NCBI GenBank assembly: GCA_025936115.1
Contig: JAICTZ010000039.1
Span: 1 to 64,000 of the forward strand
Source: Polyangiaceae bacterium
GTDB taxonomy: Bacteria > Myxococcota_A > Polyangia > Polyangiales > Polyangiaceae
DNA: 64,000 nt
Direction: 5' to 3'
Shown here: in pieces, positions 54,875-63,896 of the stretch
Layout: each line of letters begins with the position of its first letter
How positions within the stretch are numbered: the first letter of the stretch is position 1
The notes under the pieces: generated by a model
Database searches by the model: none
The model's input: only the letters and a program-made list of their open reading frames with translations
What the model was told of the DNA's origin: nothing
Made by a program: the position numbers and the translations under genes

Positions 54875-56401
54875 ATGCAGCCGAACACACCTGTGGATGG
54901 GTCGGACCTTCACGCCCCGCCCGATCCTCGTCGTCAACATTCCCTCGCGCAGCTCTCCGACGCCGAGCTCCTCGAAGGGACCCGCCGCCTCGTGGGTCGC
55001 TCCAATCACCTGCTCGCTGAGCTCCTCGTCCACCTCGCCGAAGTCGAAGCGCGCGGCATCCATCGCACGCGCGCTTGCTCGAGCCTCTACGCGTACTGCA
55101 TCTACGAGCTCCGTTTCTCGGAGGACGAGGCATTCCGGCGCGTTGCCGCCGCCCGTCTCGTCAAGCGCTTCCCTGTGCTGCTCGACGCGCTGGCGTCCGG
55201 TGAGCTCCATCTCACCGGGCTGCTCATGCTCGGCCCGCATCTCACGGAGGCGAATCTCGTCGAGGTCCTCGCTCGCGCCAAACATCGGACCAAACGCGAG
55301 CTCGCACGGCTCGTGCGAATCCTCGATCCGTTGCCGGCCGTTCCTGCGCGCATCGAGCCTCTCGGACCGGCGCCGGCGCGACTCGTGCCGTCCGAGCCGA
55401 CGTGGCAAGAGTTCATCGATTCGGCGTGTCCCGTCCGTGAGCTCGCGCCGGGCGATCGGCCGCGCGAATGGACAGAGGGCGCGAATGACGCCGTCCCGGG
55501 TTCAGAGGAGCAGGCGCGAAAAACGGTCGGCTGGAGTGCGGGTGCGGGTACGACCGGCAATGCGAGCGCGAGTGGGTGTGCGAGTGCAGGGGCGAGTGGG
55601 CGTGCGAGCGCGGGCGCGAGCATGGATGCCCCTAACCACTGTGAGGAGACGATGGTCACCGCGCCGGTGCGGGTGGAGCCGGCACCGTTGGGACGCCTTG
55701 AAGCCGAGCGCTACAAAGTCCAATTCACCGCGACCGAGGAATACGTCCGCCTCGTCGAGGAGGCGAAGGCACTGCTGTCACATGCCGTTCCGAACATGAC
55801 GCTGGAGGAGCTTCAAATGCGGGCGATGCGTGCACTCGTCGTCGAGCTCAAAAAGAAGAAGTACGCCGCGAGCAGGGCGCCTGCGTTGTCGAGCGCACCC
55901 TGCAGCGTCAACGGCACGAGCGCACCGGCGCACGAAGTGGATTCCGCCGACGGCCTGCCCCGTGCCGCTTCGATGGCGCGCAACGATCGCCCTGACACGC
56001 TTGGCCGCACGAGCGCGCGACCGGGAAGCACTGATGCCCTGCCCGACGCCGCTGCGGGAACGCGCCGAGAACGCGCGGACACGCTCGACCATCATGACCA
56101 GCAGCACACGCGCCGGCGCGGACGTCATATTGCCGCCGCCGTCCGCCGCACCGTCTTCGAGCGCGACGGCAGCCGCTGCACCTATCTTGACGCGAACGGA
56201 ACGCGTTGCCGCGAGACGCATCGCCTCGAGTTTCACCACCTAATGCCATTTGCCAGCGGCGGCGATCATCGCGCGGCGAATCTCACCCTGCGTTGCGCCG
56301 CGCACAATGCCCTCGCCGCCGAAGAAGACTTCGGGCGCGAGCTCATTGAAGACAGGAAAACCTCGCTCGTGCACGAGCCTTTCGGGTCGTTCAAGTCATG
56401 A
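54875..56401 (+). CDS. HNH endonuclease-domain protein (DUF222-like N-terminus)
   Basis: The 508-residue product has a helical N-terminal half (about 25-190; ELLEGTRRLVGRSNHLL and RFPVLLDALASGELHLT stretches) like proteins that carry DUF222 before an HNH motif. A low-complexity Ala/Ser/Gly linker follows near 230-250. The C-terminal HNH domain (about 425-495) has CTYLDANGTRC, a probable zinc pair, then FHHLMPFASGGDH, NLTLRCAAHN with the catalytic and ligand His and Asn residues. Such proteins are amplified in some bacteria and their role is unclear. The ATG at 54875 is the first after a change to high GC; the frame is open upstream. Confidence 0.82.
   Translation: MQPNTPVDGSDLHAPPDPRRQHSLAQLSDAELLEGTRRLVGRSNHLLAELLVHLAEVEARGIHRTRACSSLYAYCIYELRFSEDEAFRRVAAARLVKRFPVLLDALASGELHLTGLLMLGPHLTEANLVEVLARAKHRTKRELARLVRILDPLPAVPARIEPLGPAPARLVPSEPTWQEFIDSACPVRELAPGDRPREWTEGANDAVPGSEEQARKTVGWSAGAGTTGNASASGCASAGASGRASAGASMDAPNHCEETMVTAPVRVEPAPLGRLEAERYKVQFTATEEYVRLVEEAKALLSHAVPNMTLEELQMRAMRALVVELKKKKYAASRAPALSSAPCSVNGTSAPAHEVDSADGLPRAASMARNDRPDTLGRTSARPGSTDALPDAAAGTRRERADTLDHHDQQHTRRRGRHIAAAVRRTVFERDGSRCTYLDANGTRCRETHRLEFHHLMPFASGGDHRAANLTLRCAAHNALAAEEDFGRELIEDRKTSLVHEPFGSFKS
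55568..55615 (+). repeat. two 24-base tandem copies in the HNH gene linker
   Basis: Two imperfect 24-base units (55568-55591 and 55592-55615), each starting GCGAGTGGG, encode the alternating Ala/Ser/Gly/Cys/Arg linker. They preserve frame, so copy number changes would change linker length without breaking the protein. Confidence 0.6.
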
Positions 56402-56512
56402 CGTCTTCTCGGCGCTGTAATGGGCCGCGTCGTCAAGGCCACGCTTTGTCCCGCGCGAGGTGTGACTGACTCGCGCTCGCGTCCAAGTGTTCCCGCCCGC
56501 AATCACGAGGCG

Positions 56513-58597
56513 CTAGTCGACCGCTACGGACGAGCCCTCTCCTGCAGCCTCGGCGCCCTCTCCTGCAGCCTCGGCGCCCTCTCGTGCCGCCTCGGCGCCC
56601 TCCCCGGCCGCCTCAGCGAGCCATCGGCGCACGGCGTCTACATGCCGGCGGCTCACACCCCGCACTTGGAGGAGCTGCTCGTCGGTCGCATTGCGGACGG
56701 CCTCGACGGAGCCGAGCTCGGTGAGCAGCGCTTTTTTCGTTTTTTCGCCGATGCCTTTGACGCTGTCGAGGGCCGATTCGAAGCGGCGGCGCTTGCCGGT
56801 TTGTTTGCGGCCGCGGTTGGCGAAGCGGTGGGCTTCGTCACGGGCAAATGCGAGCATGAAGAGCTCGGGGCTGTTCGGACGGAGTGGAATGGGGTTCTTC
56901 TGTCCCGGGAGGTAGACGCGGTCGACGAGCTTGTCGCCGAGCTCGCTCTCGCGCTCTTTGGCGAGGCCGACGATGGCGAGCTCGTGCAGGCCGAGGTCGT
57001 GAGCGGCTGCGAGCGCCACGCCGAGTTGCCCGCGGCCACCATCGACGACGAAGAGATCGGGGAGCTGCCACTCGGGCTCACCCGACGGCGACTCGACGTT
57101 CGGCGCTTCGCCTTCGGGCGACGAGTTCGCCGGTGAGTCGCCGTTCGGGGCCTCAACTTCGGGCGACGAGTTCGCCGCCGCTCGACCGCGCGCGAAGCGG
57201 CGACGGAGCACCTCGTACTGCGCCTGGTAGTCGTCGCCGGGGCCCGCCGATTTCACGTGGTAGGTGCGGTAGCGCTTCTTGTCGGGCTTGCCGTTCAGGA
57301 GCGCAACGACCGAGCCGACGGTGTCTTCGCCGCCGAGGTGCGAGATGTCCGAACATTCGATGCGGCGCGGCAGGGTGGGCAGGCGCAAGCGCTCTTTGAC
57401 GCGCGCGAGCCGCTCGTCGATGTCGCTCTCGGCGCGCCGTTTTTCCTCGAACGCGTGCTGGGCGTTCTTTTGCGCGAGCTCGAGCAAGTTCGAACGGGGG
57501 CCGCGCCGCGGCGACAGGAGCTGCACGTTGCGCGGCGCGCGTGCACCCTGGGGCACGTTCGCCGCTCGCCGTTCGCTGAGCCATTCGGCGACGCCGTCGG
57601 CACCTTCGGGCAACACGGGCACGAGCACCTCGTCCGGTAGGTGCGCTTCGCCGACTCCGCCTTCGCCGTAGTGCTCGCGCAAGAACGCGGCGATGACTTC
57701 GTCGTCGGGCAGCTCGACCCGCGCGCTCGAGAAGCTCACCGTGTCGACCACGCGTCCCGCGCGCACGATGAGCACGACGAGCTCCGCGAGATCCGCCTCG
57801 CGGAAGAGCCCGACGACGTCTTGATCGCGATCGCTCACGGAAACGACGCCTTGCGCCTCGCGCACGGATTGCACGGCCGAGAGCTGATCGCGGTACGTGC
57901 CCGCGAGCTCGAACTCGAGCCGTTCACTCGCGGAACGCATGCGTTCGGCGAGCACGCTCGAGAGCTCGTCGTGGCGGCCTTCGAGGAAGAGCGCGACCGA
58001 ACGCACCTGCTCGCCGTAGAGCTCGCGGTCCACCTCGTAGACGCACGGCGCGGGGCAGCGGCCGATCTGGTACTTCAAGCACGGCCGTTTGCGGCTCGCG
58101 AGCTCGCGATCCGAGCAGGTACGGAGCTTCCAGTGCTTCTCGACGAGGTGCAGCGTGCGGCGCACGGCCGTCGCCGAGTGGTACGGACCGAAGTAGCGCG
58201 CGCCGTCCGGCTTGGGCCGCCGCACGAGCTCGAGCCGCGGCCACTCGTGCTCGAGCGACAGGCGCACGCTCAGGTACTCTTTGTCGTCGCGGAGCTTGAC
58301 GTTGTAGCGGGGCTTGCGCTCCTTGATCAGGTTGTTCTCGAGGATCGCCGCTTCTTTTTCGCTGCGCGTGACGATGGTCTCGAGATCAGTCACGTGCCGG
58401 CGCATGAACGGGATGAAGGCACGCGTGTCGGAGGCGCCTTCTTGGAAATAGCTCCGCACGCGCGAGCGCAGACTCTTCGCTTTGCCGACGTAGAGCGTGA
58501 CGCCCTTGCCGTCTCGAAAGACGTAGCAACCCGGTGAGCTCGGGAGGCTCTCGAGCTTCTGCGTGAGCTCGTCCTTCGGCGCGTCGCCGCTCGACAT
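56513..58597 (-). CDS. uvrC: excinuclease ABC subunit UvrC
   Basis: UvrC makes both incisions around a DNA lesion marked by UvrAB. The 694-residue product has the GIY-YIG domain at 15-95 (GCYVFRDGKG, LYVGKAKSLRSRV), Cys-rich KRPCLKYQIGRCPAPC near 150, a UVR motif near 205, the RNase H-like incision domain with IECSDISHLGGEDTVGSVV and FVVDGGRGQLGVAL, and a helix-hairpin-helix pair near 620. Two oddities are an inserted 30-residue Ser/Pro/Glu segment before PDLFVVDGG and a tail of seven-residue Glu/Gly/Ala repeats. The ATG at 58597 starts directly before the family homology. Confidence 0.96.
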   Translation of the reverse strand: MSSGDAPKDELTQKLESLPSSPGCYVFRDGKGVTLYVGKAKSLRSRVRSYFQEGASDTRAFIPFMRRHVTDLETIVTRSEKEAAILENNLIKERKPRYNVKLRDDKEYLSVRLSLEHEWPRLELVRRPKPDGARYFGPYHSATAVRRTLHLVEKHWKLRTCSDRELASRKRPCLKYQIGRCPAPCVYEVDRELYGEQVRSVALFLEGRHDELSSVLAERMRSASERLEFELAGTYRDQLSAVQSVREAQGVVSVSDRDQDVVGLFREADLAELVVLIVRAGRVVDTVSFSSARVELPDDEVIAAFLREHYGEGGVGEAHLPDEVLVPVLPEGADGVAEWLSERRAANVPQGARAPRNVQLLSPRRGPRSNLLELAQKNAQHAFEEKRRAESDIDERLARVKERLRLPTLPRRIECSDISHLGGEDTVGSVVALLNGKPDKKRYRTYHVKSAGPGDDYQAQYEVLRRRFARGRAAANSSPEVEAPNGDSPANSSPEGEAPNVESPSGEPEWQLPDLFVVDGGRGQLGVALAAAHDLGLHELAIVGLAKERESELGDKLVDRVYLPGQKNPIPLRPNSPELFMLAFARDEAHRFANRGRKQTGKRRRFESALDSVKGIGEKTKKALLTELGSVEAVRNATDEQLLQVRGVSRRHVDAVRRWLAEAAGEGAEAAREGAEAAGEGAEAAGEGSSVAVD
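56535..56615 (-). repeat. 21-base tandem repeats in the uvrC 3' end
   Basis: Three near-identical 21-base units and a partial fourth (56535-56555, 56556-56576, 56577-56597, 56598-56615) encode the repeating C-terminal peptide GEGAEAA. They are in frame, so copy number should vary without inactivating uvrC. Confidence 0.8.
57088..57178 (-). repeat. two 45-base direct repeats inside uvrC
   Basis: Two 45-base units encode NSSPEVEAPNGDSPA and NSSPEGEAPNVESPS, an acidic insertion between the incision-domain motifs. The copies differ at several bases, so the duplication is not new. Confidence 0.75.
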
Positions 58598-58675
58598 GGG
58601 TCTAGGGTAGCGCCGGGCGCGGCCCGCGGCGCCAGCGGTGCCAGCCGCGCGCGGCGTGCTAGAGGTCTTGCCGTT

Positions 58676-60340
58676 TTGCGTCTGCCCGCCCGCCTCCACG
58701 AGCTTCTACTGCGCTTTCCCGGCGGGCGAACCGGGGGTGCGATCGCGATTGCCGTCACGGCCGGGCTCCTCGCGGGCTTTTTGCTCGTGCCGCGGTTGCC
58801 CGAGGCCGGCACGCCGCCGAAGGACCCGCTCAGCGTGGAGCTTTTGGGACGGGCGCTGCCGCTCGATGCGCGCGCCGGTGCGCTCGCGCTCGAACGGGTG
58901 CGGACGTATGCAGCCCGGCGCTTCGCGCTCGAGCTGCCGGGCGGCGAGCGGCGTGAGCTCTACCTGGGCCAGCTCGGGGCCGAAATCGACAAGCAACGCC
59001 TCGCCGAGCTCGTGCGCGAGGCGCGCGATCCGACGAGCCCCATGGTGCGCGCGTACCGGGAGGGCCCGCGGCGCCGACCGCTGAGTTTGCCCGTCCCCGT
59101 GCGTCTCAATCCGGACCAGGCGGTCCCCGCGCTCGCGACGCTGAAGGATGCGATCGATCGCGCGCCCGTCGACGCGCGGCTCGATCTCGAGACGCGCCAG
59201 CTCGTGCCCGAAGCGAACGGACGGCTGCTCGACATCGACGCGACGCTGTTGGCGCTCGATCGCGCGCTCGAAGCTGGCGCCACGCGCGCGCGCGTCGTCT
59301 GGAGCGAGCGCGCACCGAAGCGAACGGCCAAGGATCTGGACGGCGTGCGCTTCGACGCGGTGCTCGGCTGGTTCGAGACGCGCTACGACCGCTCGGAAAA
59401 ATACGCCGCGCGCACCTTCAACTTGCGTATCGCCGCGAGCAAGCTCGACGGCCACGTGCTCTTGCCCGGCGAAGTCTTCGATTTCAACGAGCTCGTAGGG
59501 CCGCGCGACGAAGCGAACGGCTACAAGGTCGCGCCCGTGATCGCCGAAGGCGAGGTCGTCGACGGCATCGGGGGCGGCACCTGCCAAATCTCGGGCACGC
59601 TGCACGGCGCCGCATTTTTCGCGGGGCTCGGCATCGTCGATCGCACGCCGCACACGCGGCCGAGCGCGTACATCAAGCTCGGGCTCGACGCGACGGTCGT
59701 CTACCCGACGATCAACCTCCGCCTGCAGAACACGCTCGACTTCCCGATCGTACTGCACGAGACGGTGAAGAACGGCGTCGTGCGCGCGGAGATCCTCGGG
59801 CCGCGCCGCACACGCACCGTGACGCTCATCCGGCGCATCCTCGACGCGATCCCCTACGAAGAGGTCGAGCGCCCCGACAAGTCGCTGCCGAGCGGCGTGC
59901 GTGTGCTCGCCCAGCGGGGCGTGGCGGGTTTCAAGCTGCGACGCTATCGCATCGTGCGCGAGGGGACGCATGCCGTGCGCGAGCGCTGGGACGACGTGTA
60001 TCCGCCGACGACGCAGATCGTGCGGGTCGGTGCGGGCGATCCGTCGCGCGACAAGCCGGAGGTCCACGACGACGTGCATCCCGAGTACCTCGCCGATGAA
60101 CTCCTCGTGACGACGCAAGGACCCGACGAGAAGGACCAGAGCGACGACGCGACCAGCGGCGGCGCCAAGGACGAGGCCATGTTCGAGTCACGCGAGCCGG
60201 GCCGCTTCGGGAAGCCGGGCTGGACCGAGCAGGCCGGGATGCCCTTCTGGCGCGGCCGGTCGGAAAGTCCGCGCCGGGAAAGCGGGCCGGCCGGAGACGA
60301 AAAGGGCCGCACTCCTCCGAAGAAACGTGGGCCGGCCTGA
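58676..60340 (+). CDS. VanW-family protein with N-terminal membrane anchor
   Basis: The 554-residue product has an uncleaved-type membrane segment at about 21-38 (AIAIAVTAGLLAGFLLV). A peptidoglycan-binding-like domain follows to about 215 (LPVPVRLNPDQAVPALATL), then a VanW domain with FNLRIAASKLDGHVLLPGEVF, FNELVGPRDEANGY and GGGTCQISGTLHGAAFFAGL near 300. VanW proteins are linked to glycopeptide-resistance gene clusters and cell-wall binding; their reaction is not known. The last 100 residues are charged and disordered-looking. The frame starts with TTG at 58676. It diverges from uvrC, 78 bases away. Confidence 0.85.
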   Translation: MRLPARLHELLLRFPGGRTGGAIAIAVTAGLLAGFLLVPRLPEAGTPPKDPLSVELLGRALPLDARAGALALERVRTYAARRFALELPGGERRELYLGQLGAEIDKQRLAELVREARDPTSPMVRAYREGPRRRPLSLPVPVRLNPDQAVPALATLKDAIDRAPVDARLDLETRQLVPEANGRLLDIDATLLALDRALEAGATRARVVWSERAPKRTAKDLDGVRFDAVLGWFETRYDRSEKYAARTFNLRIAASKLDGHVLLPGEVFDFNELVGPRDEANGYKVAPVIAEGEVVDGIGGGTCQISGTLHGAAFFAGLGIVDRTPHTRPSAYIKLGLDATVVYPTINLRLQNTLDFPIVLHETVKNGVVRAEILGPRRTRTVTLIRRILDAIPYEEVERPDKSLPSGVRVLAQRGVAGFKLRRYRIVREGTHAVRERWDDVYPPTTQIVRVGAGDPSRDKPEVHDDVHPEYLADELLVTTQGPDEKDQSDDATSGGAKDEAMFESREPGRFGKPGWTEQAGMPFWRGRSESPRRESGPAGDEKGRTPPKKRGPA

Positions 60341-60508
60341 GCGAGCGCTCGACGGCGCCGCACAAATGAAGTTATGTTTCCGCCGCTTGCAGCACTGGCC
60401 CGCCAAAATGCCCTGAGATGCCGAGGCTTGACTCGACGCACGAGCTAGGCGAAGAACGCCGGCCCGGGACGAGAGGCGTAAGGTCCTCCCAGATTAGATC
60501 CCTCTGAC

Positions 60509-60522
60509 ACCGGCTGGCCGGT
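60509..60522 (+). promoter_or_regulatory. inverted repeat upstream of the TetR gene
   Basis: ACCGGC and GCCGGT form a perfect inverted repeat with a two-base centre, 14 bases before the TetR start. Its place fits an autoregulatory operator, but TetR operators are usually longer, and the wider flanks do not pair. Confidence 0.35.
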
Positions 60523-60536
60523 AAGCGAATCAACCC

Positions 60537-61196
60537 ATGATGACCACGGAACAACCCGCAGTCCCCCCCGCCCGAAAACCGAACGAGGAAAACGGCGCCG
60601 CCGCACGCAGCGCCGATTGGGAGAACCCTCGCGTTGCGTCGATCCTTTCGGCCGCGGCGAAGTGCTTCGCTCGTAAGGGCTTCACCGCGACGACGCTCGC
60701 CGAGATCGGCAAGGAGCTCGGCCTCAGGAAGAGCATCGTCCACTACTACTTCGCGAGCAAAGCCGCGCTGATCCACGAGGTGCAGAGCTTCACGTATCAC
60801 CGCTATCTCGATCGTTTGAAGGAAGCGATTCGAAACGGTGACGGCTCACCGCAGCAGGCGACGGATGCCCTGCGCGCGCTCTGGGATGCGATTCAGAGCA
60901 ACAAGACGGGCACCGGGCTCAACATCGAGGTGTGGAGCGCGGCACGTCGTGACGCGGAGCTCAAGCGCCGTGCGGCTGGCCTGCAGCGCGACGCGCGCCA
61001 GGTCGTGCGCGATGCCGTCGCCGGCTCGACCAAGAGCCCGCGCTCGGAAGCGCTCGCGACGCTCGTGCTTGCCGTGCTGAACGGCCTGAGCGTCACCGAA
61101 TACCTCGAGGGCGACGAGCTCAAAGCCAAGGAAGCCTACGAGGCGTTCCTCGGCTTGCTTCAGACGGCGCTCGAAGCGCCGACGAACGGCTCGTAG
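60537..61196 (+). CDS. TetR-family transcriptional regulator
   Basis: The 219-residue product has a TetR DNA-binding domain at about 30-80: ILSAAAKCFARKGFTATTLAEIGKEL is the landmark region, with the recognition helix in RKSIVHYYFASKAALI. A helical ligand domain follows (about 85-210) and shows no family I can name. The gene stands alone, with the peptidase gene 17 bases downstream in the same direction. An inverted repeat just upstream suggests self-regulation. Confidence 0.92.
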   Translation: MMTTEQPAVPPARKPNEENGAAARSADWENPRVASILSAAAKCFARKGFTATTLAEIGKELGLRKSIVHYYFASKAALIHEVQSFTYHRYLDRLKEAIRNGDGSPQQATDALRALWDAIQSNKTGTGLNIEVWSAARRDAELKRRAAGLQRDARQVVRDAVAGSTKSPRSEALATLVLAVLNGLSVTEYLEGDELKAKEAYEAFLGLLQTALEAPTNGS

Positions 61197-61213
61197 CTCG
61201 GGGCATTCGTCCG

Positions 61214-62221
61214 GTGCGGTTACGCTGCGTCACGCGGGCGGGGCGCTCGCACGCTTTCGGGCGTGCGCTCGGCTGCGCGTTGGCGTTGGGAACCGTCGCG
61301 TTCGGCTTCGCGCGCGACGGTTTCGCTCACTTCGCGGACACGCCCGCGCAGGGACGCGTGAGAGCGGAGCGTCCCGGCCCGCTACCGGCGCCGCTACCGT
61401 TGCCGCTGAGCGAGACGACGTGGCTGAGCGGCGGGCTCGATCGGTTTCACTACCTGCGACTCGAGCCCGCGCCGACGTTGTCGCTCATCGGGCGCTACCA
61501 ACACCCGGGCCAGAATCACGTCCCGGCCTGGCGCGCGTTTTTCGAGGGCCGCTATGGGCTCGCGAGCCTCGAGACCCCGGCCCTCACCTGGCGCTTTTCG
61601 GAAGCGTGGCAGCCGCTCGCGTTGCCCGTCGTCGTCAAGCGTCCCTGCCCGCGCTGGAAAACGCCGCTTCCACTCACGGTCGCCCGTTACGCTGGCGAAA
61701 GTGAAAGGCTGGCGCTCTTCGATTGTGACGGCGCCGTCGCGCCCGAAGTCATCGATCGGCTGAGCGTGCTCGCGCGCGCACCGGAAACGCCACGCCCCGC
61801 GATCCCCCTGCCGGAGAGCGCCCAAGCGGAGCGGCCCGGCGAATGGCTGCCCGGTCTACGCCTGCTCGATCCTCGGCTCGTGTGGGTGCTCGGCGAGATC
61901 CAGAGCGCGTTTCCGAACCGACGCGTCGTCATCATGAGCGGCTACCGCCCCGACGCCCACACGAGCAATCACAGGCGTGGCAAGGCGCTCGATCTCTACG
62001 TCGAGGGCGTACCGAACGAGGAGCTCTTCGCCGTGTGCCGCACGCTCCACGACGTTGGGTGCGGGTTTTATCCGAACAACGTCTTCGTCCACTTCGACGT
62101 GCGGCGCTTCGGGACGGGACGCGTCGCGTGGGTCGACGTTTCGGAGCCGGGCGGCGTGTCGCGCTACGTCGACGGCTGGCCGGGCGTGCTCGCAGCGGGC
62201 GCAGGTCCCGTGGGCGAGTAG
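61214..62221 (+). CDS. DUF882/M15-like exported peptidase
   Basis: The 335-residue product has an N-terminal hydrophobic segment (about 16-35; ALGCALALGTVAFGF) and a C-terminal M15/DUF882-type domain: MSGYRPDAHTSNH, RRGKALDLYVEGV and NVFVHFDVR supply the two His and one Asp zinc ligands of LAS peptidases. Members trim peptidoglycan cross-links or release D-Ala. The 170-residue middle part has no domain I know. A GTG at 61214 starts the frame. It is close behind the TetR gene but need not be regulated by it. Confidence 0.82.
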   Translation: MRLRCVTRAGRSHAFGRALGCALALGTVAFGFARDGFAHFADTPAQGRVRAERPGPLPAPLPLPLSETTWLSGGLDRFHYLRLEPAPTLSLIGRYQHPGQNHVPAWRAFFEGRYGLASLETPALTWRFSEAWQPLALPVVVKRPCPRWKTPLPLTVARYAGESERLALFDCDGAVAPEVIDRLSVLARAPETPRPAIPLPESAQAERPGEWLPGLRLLDPRLVWVLGEIQSAFPNRRVVIMSGYRPDAHTSNHRRGKALDLYVEGVPNEELFAVCRTLHDVGCGFYPNNVFVHFDVRRFGTGRVAWVDVSEPGGVSRYVDGWPGVLAAGAGPVGE

Positions 62222-62248
62222 TCGGCGCGCGCGGCCGTCCGCGCGGCG

Positions 62249-63625
62249 TCAGCGGCTGGTGCGCAGCAGAGCGAGGACTCGCGTGGCGGATTCGACCGTG
62301 ATCGAGCGTTCCTCGGCGATCACGAGCGCGACGCGTTCGACTTCGCCGCCCAGGGCGCCCGCCGCGACGGCCACGGACCGCGCGTGGAGCGACATGTGCC
62401 CGCGCTGGATGCCCTCGGTCGCGAGCGCGCGCAGGGCCGCGAGGTTCGAGGCCATGCCGACGCTTGCCGCGATCATGCTGAGCTCGTCGGCGCTCGAGAT
62501 GCGCATGAGCCTCAGCGCCACCTGCGCGACGGGGTGGACCCGGAGCGTGCCGCCGACCGTGCCGAGCGCGAGCGGCATCTCGAGCTCGCCGGTGAGATCG
62601 TCGCCGTCGCGACGCCAGACGACGAGGGGCGAGTAGCGACCGCTGCGCGCCGCGTAGGCGTGGGCGCCCGCTTCGACGGCACGAAAGTCGTTGCCGCTCG
62701 CGAGCACGACGGCGTCGACGCCGTTCATGACGCCCTTGTTGTGCGTCGCGGCGCGGTACGGGTCGAGCTCGGCGAAACGCGACGCGAGCACGATGCGATC
62801 GGCGACGACGCGCCCGTCCACCCAACCGTCCGCGGGGGCGGCGGGCGGCTCGCTCGGGGCGCTGCGCGCCGGCTGGCTCGCGGGCTCGGTGCTGGGCGGC
62901 GGCGCCTCGTGTGCGCGTTCTTTGGCTGCCAGCGCGAGATCGCGGGGATGAACGCGGCAGCGCACGCGCACCCGGCGCCGGTCGCACAGGTTCGACAAGA
63001 TGCGCAGGCCGAGCACGCCGCGCGCGAGCTCGGCGGCGCTCGGTCCGATCGCCTCGGCGATGGCGTTCACGAGGTTTGCGCCCATGGCGTCGCGGCAATC
63101 GACGTAGACGTGCAGCACGATCATGCCGCTGCCGAGGTCGCGCACCTCGATTTCCCGGGGTCCCCCGCCGCGCGCGAGCAGGTTCGGCACGGCGGCTCGT
63201 GCGAGTTCGAGCAGCTTCGGGGTCGCGTTGACGAGGTGTGCGACCGCTTCGGCCGGGTGCGGCACGGAGACGATTTGAACCTGCGCCGTCATCAGCGCCT
63301 CACTCACCTCCGCCGTGAAGCCGCCGCTCGCGCGGATCATGCGCGCTGCGTTCGACGCGGCCGCGATGACGCTCGGCTCTTCGACGACCATCGGCACCAG
63401 GTGATCGCGCGCATTGACGCGCACGTTGAGCGCGACGCCGAACGGCAGCGCGTACGTGCCGAGCACGTTTTCGACGACCTTGTCGGCCTTCTCGGCGTCG
63501 AGCCCACCGCGCCGGAGCGCCGCTTCGAGCTCCTCGAGGGGGACGCCCGAGCGCTCGGCGACGAGCGAGCGGCGCTCCGCGATGGTCAGGCGGTAAAAGC
63601 CCGGGATGCGCGAACCTTCGGTCAT
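62249..63625 (-). CDS. mvaA: hydroxymethylglutaryl-CoA reductase (class II type)
   Basis: HMG-CoA reductase converts HMG-CoA and mevalonate into each other; in bacteria it serves isoprenoid synthesis or, in degradative enzymes, mevalonate use. The 458-residue product has the class II hallmarks: NVLGTYALPFGVALN near 55, the catalytic Glu in VVEEPSVIAAASNAA near 83, Asp in CRDAMGANLVNA near 180, Lys in THNKGVMNGVDAV near 295 and His in QRGHMSLHAR near 410. An inserted Pro/Ala/Ser-rich stretch of about 45 residues near 230-275 is unusual. No other mevalonate gene is in the window, so direction is unknown. Confidence 0.93.
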   Translation of the reverse strand: MTEGSRIPGFYRLTIAERRSLVAERSGVPLEELEAALRRGGLDAEKADKVVENVLGTYALPFGVALNVRVNARDHLVPMVVEEPSVIAAASNAARMIRASGGFTAEVSEALMTAQVQIVSVPHPAEAVAHLVNATPKLLELARAAVPNLLARGGGPREIEVRDLGSGMIVLHVYVDCRDAMGANLVNAIAEAIGPSAAELARGVLGLRILSNLCDRRRVRVRCRVHPRDLALAAKERAHEAPPPSTEPASQPARSAPSEPPAAPADGWVDGRVVADRIVLASRFAELDPYRAATHNKGVMNGVDAVVLASGNDFRAVEAGAHAYAARSGRYSPLVVWRRDGDDLTGELEMPLALGTVGGTLRVHPVAQVALRLMRISSADELSMIAASVGMASNLAALRALATEGIQRGHMSLHARSVAVAAGALGGEVERVALVIAEERSITVESATRVLALLRTSR

Positions 63626-63680
63626 CGGAAGACGCGCTTGTTAGCACGGGTGTCGCGCCGCGGGCGCGCGGAGGCAGCAG

Positions 63681-63896
63681 CTACGTCCCGGGGACCATCT
63701 TTTTCCGATGCACTTGCCAACACGTGGGACATCGCCACTCCATCACGCGGACTCCGTCGCGATCGGGCCCGCGCGTGAGTCGCCAGCCGTGCCGAGCGCT
63801 GATCAGCGTGTAGTTCGTGTCCGTCGGAGGCGCCGGCTTGCCGCAGTCGATGCAGCGGTGATCGTCAGCTTCGTCGTCGTCGTTTTCGGACGTCAT
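63681..63896 (-). CDS. small zinc-ribbon protein, unknown function
   Basis: The 71-residue product has two CxxC knuckles, CIDCGKPAP near 14 and CPTCWQVHRKK near 58, spaced like a single zinc ribbon. Between them is NYTLISARHGWRLTRG, which looks like beta strands. I know no function. The ATG at 63896 is preferred because the acidic N-terminus then follows at once; an upstream ATG at 63929 is also in frame. No good ribosome binding site is seen for either. Confidence 0.6.
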   Translation of the reverse strand: MTSENDDDEADDHRCIDCGKPAPPTDTNYTLISARHGWRLTRGPDRDGVRVMEWRCPTCWQVHRKKMVPGT

